A DNA stretch of 37,149 bases from Phycisphaerales bacterium (GTDB lineage Bacteria; Planctomycetota; Phycisphaerae; Phycisphaerales; UBA1924). The stretch is taken from contig JABWBB010000027.1 of NCBI GenBank assembly GCA_013360675.1, positions 1 through 37,149 of the forward strand. The letters are read 5' to 3'. Below the pieces are notes generated by a model, which worked only from the letters and a program-made list of their open reading frames with translations, was not told the DNA's origin and made no database searches. Positions 32,449-37,149 of the stretch are shown one piece after another. The translations under genes were made by a program, and so were the position numbers. How positions within the stretch are numbered: the first letter of the stretch is position 1; each line of letters begins with the position of its first letter.

Positions 32449-32463
32449 CGCAACGAGGTGTCC

Positions 32464-33411
32464 ATGGCCTGCTTCTCCACGTTGTTCCGGTCGTTTCACA
32501 CGCCCCTGTTCGCGGCCATGCTGATGCTGTGGCTGGGCGGGTGCGCCGCCCCCAAGGGAGCGACCACGCCGACGCCGGGCGTCGAAGTCCCCGCGGCGGT
32601 GCTCCCCGTGCGCGATATCGACGTCTTTGACGGGCACAGCGGGGCCCGCGTCACATGGGACCGACTGGTGATCTCCGCCGCCAGCGCCCAGGCAGTCCTG
32701 GTGGGCGAGAACCACGGGCACGTGCTGGGGCTGGCCGCCGCCGCCACACTCTTTTCCGACACGCTCGACCGGGCGAACAACGCCGCCCTGGCGATGGAGT
32801 TTTTCGAGCGCGACCAGCAACTGGGGCTGGACGACTATCTGACGGGCCTGACCGACGAGGCGGCGTTCCGCCAGCGCACCAGGCGCACCGATTCGAGCTA
32901 TCCCCCGGGGCACCGGGCGATGGTCGAGCGTGCCCGCGAAGCCAATGTCCCCGTGATCGCGGCTAACGCGCCGCGCCCGTACGTGCGCCTGGCCCGTACG
33001 CAGGGGTACGACCGGCTCCGCGCCATGACCCCCGAGCAGCAGCGGATGTTCCGCATCCCCGATGCGCTCCCCGAGGGGCGCTACCGCGCCGATTTCAACG
33101 CCGTGATGGGCGCGAACACCGCCGACCCCTCGACCGTGTCGGGCCTCGACGCCGTCTTCCGCTCGCAGAGCCTCTGGGACTGGACGATGGCCGAATCGGT
33201 CGCGACGGCCATCGGTCGCGGGCGGGCCCCCGTCTTCCTGGTGATCGGGCGCTTCCACACCGATTTCTACGGCGGCACGCCCATCGCCCTGCGCCTGCTG
33301 CGCCCGGGCGTGCGCATCACCACGGTCAGTTTCGTGGATGCGCCGTCGAACGTCCTCCGTGACGAGGATCGGGGCCGGGCTGATTTCGTGATCTACGTGG
33401 GCGGACGCTGA
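32464..33411 (+). CDS. ChaN-like lipoprotein
   Basis: A 315-residue exported lipoprotein. The N-terminal signal ends in a lipobox LGGC with Cys at about 27, followed by a Pro/Thr-rich linker. The body matches the ChaN/haem-binding-uptake family (Tiki-like fold): VLVGENHGHVLGLAAA (the family's GE.H....H), AMEFFERDQQ, VIAANAPRPYVR and a late GRFHTDFYGG. ChaN proteins bind haem and are linked to iron uptake, while related Tiki proteins are metalloproteases; which applies here is unknown. ATG 32464 has GAGG 5 nt upstream; GTG 32458 is in the same frame. It lies 15 nt after upp, with no functional link to uracil salvage that I can see. Confidence 0.85.
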   Translation: MACFSTLFRSFHTPLFAAMLMLWLGGCAAPKGATTPTPGVEVPAAVLPVRDIDVFDGHSGARVTWDRLVISAASAQAVLVGENHGHVLGLAAAATLFSDTLDRANNAALAMEFFERDQQLGLDDYLTGLTDEAAFRQRTRRTDSSYPPGHRAMVERAREANVPVIAANAPRPYVRLARTQGYDRLRAMTPEQQRMFRIPDALPEGRYRADFNAVMGANTADPSTVSGLDAVFRSQSLWDWTMAESVATAIGRGRAPVFLVIGRFHTDFYGGTPIALRLLRPGVRITTVSFVDAPSNVLRDEDRGRADFVIYVGGR

Positions 33412-33439
33412 GCGAGGAGCCTCCCCCGCGTCTTCCCCT

Positions 33440-33445
33440 ACACTC
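33440..33445 (+). promoter_or_regulatory. TACACT -10-like hexamer, leaderless-type start of leuS
   Basis: TACACT is followed by 7 nt and ATG 33453, without a ribosome site. Confidence 0.4.
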
Positions 33446-33452
33446 TGCCCGC

Positions 33453-36400
33453 ATGAGCGGGCCAACCCCCACCCCGAACCCCAACACCCCGTCCGGCGTG
33501 TCGTCCGACACCCCTCCCCACCGCTATACCGCCGCCCTCGCGGACCAGATCGAACAGCGCTGGCAATCGCATTGGGAAGCCCAGCAGACGTTCCGCGTGC
33601 CCAACCCGGGCGAGCCGGGCTTCGACGCGAAACGCCCCAAGTTCTACTGCCTTGACATGTTCCCCTACCCCTCGGGGGCGGGGCTGCACGTGGGTCACCC
33701 CGAGGGGTACACCGCGACGGACATCCTCTGCCGCTACAAGCGCATGTGCGGCTTCAACGTGCTGCACCCGATGGGGTATGACGCGTTTGGCCTGCCCGCC
33801 GAGCAGTACGCCATCCAGACGGGCGTACACCCGGCGATCACCACGAAGAAGTCGATCGAAACCTTCCGGCGGCAACTCAAGCGCTTTGGCTTCTGCTACG
33901 ACTGGTCGCGCGAATACGCCACCATCGATCCCGCCTACTACCGCTGGACTCAATGGATCTTCCTTCAACTCTACAACGCCTGGGTCGACCCGCGCGACGC
34001 CAAGGCACGCCCCATCGCCGATCTTGTGTCGCGGCTTGAATCGGGTGAGCTGGGCGTGCGCCCCGACGAAACCGCCGCCGCGTCCGGCGCTACCACGCGC
34101 GCCTGGTCTTCGCTCGACACCGATGCCAAGCGCCGCGTGATCGACAACCACCGCCTGGCCTACGTGGGCGAGACAACCGTCAACTGGTGCCCGGCGCTGG
34201 GCACGGTCCTGGCCAACGACGAGGTGATCGACGGGCGCAGCGAGCGCGGCGGGCACCCGGTCCTGCGAAAGCCGCTGCGCCAGTGGATGTTCCGCATCAC
34301 TTCTCTGGCCCAGCGCCTGCTCGACGACCTGCGGCCGCTCGACTGGCCCGAGAGCACCAAGGCCCAGCAGGCCGACTGGATCGGACGCAGCGAAGGCGCC
34401 GAGATCGACTTCCCCGTCGAGATGAAGCCCGCGGGGCAGATCGCGCTCCGCGTCTTCACCACGCGGCCCGACACGCTCTTTGGCGCGACATACATGGTCG
34501 TTGCCCCCGAGCACCCGATCGTCGATCGCGTGCTCGCGGCCCCGGGCCCGCGCACCCACGCCGACAAGGTGCGCGAGTACGCCAACGCCGCCCGCAACCG
34601 CTCCGACATCGAGCGGATGGAGAGCAAGGACAAGACGGGCGTGGACCTTGGGGTCGACGCGATCAACCCGGCCACGGGCGAGCGCATCCCCGTGTGGGTG
34701 GCCGATTACGTGCTGATGGGCTACGGCACGGGGGCGATCATGGCCGTCCCTGCGCACGACCAGCGCGACTTTGAGTTTGCACAGGCCTTCAACCTGCCCA
34801 TCCGTGACGTGGTCTACAACCGGGCCATCCTGGCAATGCGGTTTTTTACGGCGCACGCCCACCCGGACGACCGGGTCGACGAGCAGTGGGCGGGTGTGCT
34901 GGCCGACCTTTTGGGGATGGTCGCCACGAACCCGGAGGCCGATCTGGTTCACTGCCTCGCGCTCGCCCGCTCGCGCCGGCTGACGCGTTCCGATGTCGGC
35001 ACCGCCGTCTCGATCGGCCAGGACCTCGCGGTAGCCGACACCCCGGGAGCGATCGGGGAACGTCGCGGGGTCACTTCGATCATCTGGCTTGACGCGCTGG
35101 GCGAACTCAGGCTCAAGAACTTTGCCGATCTGGCTTCGCGATTCGCCCGCGCCGAGTTCCACAAGGAATCCGGCGGCGCGTTCGACGCCGCGGGGCACCT
35201 GGTCAACTCGGCCAATAAGGAAGTTTCGCTCGACGGACTGGGCGTGGATGAGGCCAAGCAGCGGATCCTCGATTGGCTCGAGCGCACGGGGCGTGGCACG
35301 CGCAAGATCAACTACAAGCTCCGCGACTGGACCTTCAGCCGCCAGCGCTACTGGGGCGAGCCCTTCCCGATCGTCTTTGACGACAAGGGCAATCACCACG
35401 CGGTGTCGGTCGATCGCCTGCCGGTTCAACTGCCCGACCTGTCCGACTATCGCCCGGTGGTGAGCGACGATCCTTCGCCGCTGCTCGAGCGGGCTGGCGC
35501 ATGGGCGCACACCACCGCCGCCGGCGCGGGCGTGGCCCCCGTGCCCGGGCTGCCCTCGCTCGCGCCCAACACACCCGTGAAGCGAGAGACGAACACCATG
35601 CCCGGTTCGGCGGGCTCCTCCTGGTACTTCCTGCGCTACTGCGACGCGCACAACGAATCGCGCTTTGTGGGCGAAGAGGCCGAACGCTACTGGATGAAGC
35701 CCCCGCGCAAGGGCGCGCTGGGGGGTGTGGATTTCTACATGGGCGGCAACGAGCACGCCGTCGGTCACCTGCTCTACGCCCGCTTCTGGCACAAGGTGCT
35801 CTTCGACCTGGGGCACGTGGGCACGCCCGAGCCCTTCCAGCGTCTCTTCCACCAGGGGCTGATCACCGCGTATTCCTTCCAGCGCGCCGACAAGACCCTC
35901 TGCCCCAACGACGAGGTTGAAGAGATTGCCGAAGGGCGTTTCATCGAGAAAGCCACGGGTGCCGCGCTGACGCCCGTGGTGGCGAAGATGTCCAAGAGCC
36001 TCAAGAACGTCGTCAACCCCGACGAGATCATCGCCCAGTTCGGGGCTGATACGTTCCGCCTGTACGAGATGTACATGGGCCCGCTCGAAGCGAGCAAGCC
36101 CTGGAACACGCGCGACATGGTTGGGCTCTTCCGGTTCCTGCAGCGCGTATGGCGCAACATGATCGATGAGCAGACCGGGCGCTGCCTCGCCGCCGACGCC
36201 GCCCCCGACACCCCCACCCTGAAACTGCTCCACCGCACTATCGCGGGCGTGCGCAAGGACATCGAGGGAATCAGTTTCAACACGGCGATCGCCAAACTCA
36301 TCGAGTTCAACAACCACCTCTCGGGCGTGGTGCAGGGCTCGGGCGCGATCCCGCGGAGCGTCGCCGAGCCGCTGACGCTGCTGCTGGCCCCCTTCGCGCC

Positions 36401-36683
36401 CCACCTGGCCGAGGAGTTGTGGCAGCGCCTGGGGCACACGCGCACGCTGGCCGACGAGCCCTTCCCCGTTGCCGACGAATCGCTCACGGTGGATCAGGAG
36501 ATCGAGATCGCGGTGCAGGTGCTGGGCAAGGTGCGGGGCAAGATGATCGTCCCCGCCGCCGCCGATCCCAAAGCCGTCGAACACCTCGTGCTCAACGACC
36601 CCAAGGTGCAGGACTATCTCGGCGGCAAGCCCGTCAAGAAAGTCATCGTCGTCCCGGGGCGGCTGGTCAATATCGTCGTCTGA
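33453..36683 (+). CDS. leuS: Leucyl-tRNA synthetase
   Basis: A 1076-residue class I aminoacyl-tRNA synthetase that charges tRNA-Leu. The HIGH-type motif HVGH is at 79-82 in PYPSGAGLHVGHPEGY, and KMSKS is at 845-849. The CP1 editing domain is recognisable by TTRPDTLFGATYMVVAPEHP and MAVPAHDQRDFEFA, and the anticodon-binding and C-terminal parts are complete. The protein is about 200 residues longer than the usual 860-880. One extra block of about 120 residues lies inside CP1 (about 453-575, nt 34809-35178), between NLPIRDVVYN and FDAAGHLVNS. Another lies before NWCPALGTVLANDEV, and the first 25 residues are an extra Pro-rich extension. All catalytic motifs are intact, so it should be the working housekeeping enzyme. 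A hairpin terminator follows. Confidence 0.97.
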   Translation: MSGPTPTPNPNTPSGVSSDTPPHRYTAALADQIEQRWQSHWEAQQTFRVPNPGEPGFDAKRPKFYCLDMFPYPSGAGLHVGHPEGYTATDILCRYKRMCGFNVLHPMGYDAFGLPAEQYAIQTGVHPAITTKKSIETFRRQLKRFGFCYDWSREYATIDPAYYRWTQWIFLQLYNAWVDPRDAKARPIADLVSRLESGELGVRPDETAAASGATTRAWSSLDTDAKRRVIDNHRLAYVGETTVNWCPALGTVLANDEVIDGRSERGGHPVLRKPLRQWMFRITSLAQRLLDDLRPLDWPESTKAQQADWIGRSEGAEIDFPVEMKPAGQIALRVFTTRPDTLFGATYMVVAPEHPIVDRVLAAPGPRTHADKVREYANAARNRSDIERMESKDKTGVDLGVDAINPATGERIPVWVADYVLMGYGTGAIMAVPAHDQRDFEFAQAFNLPIRDVVYNRAILAMRFFTAHAHPDDRVDEQWAGVLADLLGMVATNPEADLVHCLALARSRRLTRSDVGTAVSIGQDLAVADTPGAIGERRGVTSIIWLDALGELRLKNFADLASRFARAEFHKESGGAFDAAGHLVNSANKEVSLDGLGVDEAKQRILDWLERTGRGTRKINYKLRDWTFSRQRYWGEPFPIVFDDKGNHHAVSVDRLPVQLPDLSDYRPVVSDDPSPLLERAGAWAHTTAAGAGVAPVPGLPSLAPNTPVKRETNTMPGSAGSSWYFLRYCDAHNESRFVGEEAERYWMKPPRKGALGGVDFYMGGNEHAVGHLLYARFWHKVLFDLGHVGTPEPFQRLFHQGLITAYSFQRADKTLCPNDEVEEIAEGRFIEKATGAALTPVVAKMSKSLKNVVNPDEIIAQFGADTFRLYEMYMGPLEASKPWNTRDMVGLFRFLQRVWRNMIDEQTGRCLAADAAPDTPTLKLLHRTIAGVRKDIEGISFNTAIAKLIEFNNHLSGVVQGSGAIPRSVAEPLTLLLAPFAPHLAEELWQRLGHTRTLADEPFPVADESLTVDQEIEIAVQVLGKVRGKMIVPAAADPKAVEHLVLNDPKVQDYLGGKPVKKVIVVPGRLVNIVV

Positions 36684-36773
36684 GCGAACCAGCAAGAGCG
36701 CGTGCACCGTCGCGCGGCAGGCGGCTCGCCAGTCACTCTTTGCATTGTTCTGCTCTGCTCTGCGGTCCGGGTG

Positions 36774-36796
36774 GCACGGGCGTCCCGCCTGTGCCT
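36774..36796 (+). terminator. Palindromic hairpin after leuS
   Basis: GGCAC GGGCG TCC CGCC T GTGCC folds into a nearly perfect stem of about ten pairs (one G-T wobble) with a 3-nt loop, followed by TTTCCTATT. It lies in the 120-bp gap between leuS and the convergent partial gene. It can act as a terminator and also looks like a short interspersed palindromic repeat. Confidence 0.6.
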
Positions 36797-36803
36797 TTCC
36801 TAT

Positions 36804-37149
36804 TCAGCGCTCTTCAACCACGACCGGGATCGCCACGCGGGGCGTCCATCGCGCGGTCGACTGCGTCCACCAGAGCACGTCCTCGGGCTCGACGCGGCGC
36901 GGTGCGTCGATCGCCTCGGGCAGTTCTTCAAAGACCACCGTCGCGCTCGTCGCCCCCGCGAAGAGCGTCTTGACGATCTGCAGCATGTCCGTATTCGCCG
37001 GCACGTCGACCAGGTATGTCGCCCGCACGCGGCTGGCCCGGTCGACCGTCGGCGGGCTCGTCCACGCCAACGCCGCACCCGGCCCGATCAGTCGCAGCGG
37101 GTCCGCGGCGTAGGCCATACCGGCCATCACGTCCTCGCCGCGCGCCGCC
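36804..37149 (-). CDS. C-terminal part of an unidentified protein
   Basis: The frame is open from the window edge to TGA at 36804-36806, giving at least 114 residues. An internal GTG/ATG at 37130/37127 is in frame, but the frame continues open upstream (AARGEDV), so the true start may lie outside the window. Visible features are a hydrophobic MAGMAYAADPLRLIGPGAALAW, an RVRATYLVDVPANTDMLQIVKTLF segment and an acidic EELPEAIDAPRRVEPEDVLWW stretch. I recognise no family. Coding quality is supported by the high GC in third positions and the lack of a better frame. Confidence 0.55.
   Translation of the reverse strand, partial: AARGEDVMAGMAYAADPLRLIGPGAALAWTSPPTVDRASRVRATYLVDVPANTDMLQIVKTLFAGATSATVVFEELPEAIDAPRRVEPEDVLWWTQSTARWTPRVAIPVVVEER

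Noticed and set aside
33438..36707. Very long open frame on the minus strand opposite leuS (over 1000 codons)
   Set aside because: The leuS frame on the plus strand is unmistakable. In such GC-rich DNA stop codons are rare in the antisense frame, and the translated product is His/Arg/Val-rich without any domain.
36731..36760. CTGCT-type short tandem repeat after leuS
   Set aside because: Only about three imperfect units in non-coding DNA; nothing beyond chance.
1..37149. tRNA, rRNA, riboswitch or integrase/attachment sites
   Set aside because: I read the gaps between genes and saw no cloverleaf, conserved RNA motif or recombinase gene. The gaps are short, none above about 280 bp.

Overview
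The window is high-GC bacterial DNA, roughly two thirds G+C by eye. It most likely comes from a planctomycete of the class Phycisphaerae. The evidence is combined: a secreted protease ending in two dockerin-like Asn-Asp-Ser-Gly-Gly-Thr-Pro repeats, a PEP-CTERM-like exported protein, prepilin-type proteins, a zinc-ribbon C-terminus of the CGY-LxGL-CPECG kind, and a Ser/Thr kinase with TPRs. No phylogenetic marker was searched, so this is inference. No rRNA, tRNA, CRISPR array or insertion sequence was seen.

Layout. 1-1344 (+): the end of a lipid A-type acyltransferase, a single-domain response regulator and a small overlapping unknown gene. 1391-4122 (-): operon 1, encoding an exported membrane protein, a 10-cysteine secreted peptide and a MauE/DoxX-like membrane domain fused to a type IV pseudopilin. 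Just upstream is a run of 14 G that fits exactly as the 17-bp spacer of a promoter. 4233-4535 (+): a degenerate FmdB-like protein. 4586-6699 (-): operon 2, a membrane protein plus a second MauE-pseudopilin fusion. 6862-18758: mostly cell-surface polysaccharide genes (O-antigen ligase, GDP-mannose 4,6-dehydratase, two tandem flippases, an EEP-fold membrane protein, a GT4 glycosyltransferase), mixed with a coiled-coil membrane protein, a zinc-ribbon protein and a VTT-domain protein. 18759-20647 (-): an MBL-fold hydrolase and sucD. 20920-25306 (+): a secreted trypsin-like protease and a secreted GH13 enzyme. 25307-29600 (+): an FHA-GAF-SpoIIE phosphatase and a Ser/Thr kinase with TPRs, a likely phospho-signalling pair. 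29604-31739 (-): a PEP-CTERM protein, a methyltransferase and a cytosine deaminase. 31801-36683 (+): upp, a ChaN-like lipoprotein and leuS. A partial gene closes the window.

How the genes may work together. Cytosine deaminase and upp are divergent neighbours that would turn cytosine into UMP in two steps. The two MauE-pseudopilin operons share an architecture: a membrane-attached exported protein is followed by an ATGA overlap, then (directly or after the Cys-rich peptide) by a fusion in which the prepilin peptidase site lies between a four-helix redox-type membrane domain and the pilin helix. This is the best candidate for an undescribed system: a disulfide-forming or thiol-relay domain delivered together with a pseudopilin, with a Cys-rich peptide as possible substrate in one copy and a possible phase-variable promoter.

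A second theme is promoter layout. At least eight genes, mostly at the head of their transcription unit, have a TANNNT hexamer 7-9 nt before the start codon and no Shine-Dalgarno sequence, as expected for leaderless mRNAs. Genes inside operons usually have a GGAGG-like site instead.
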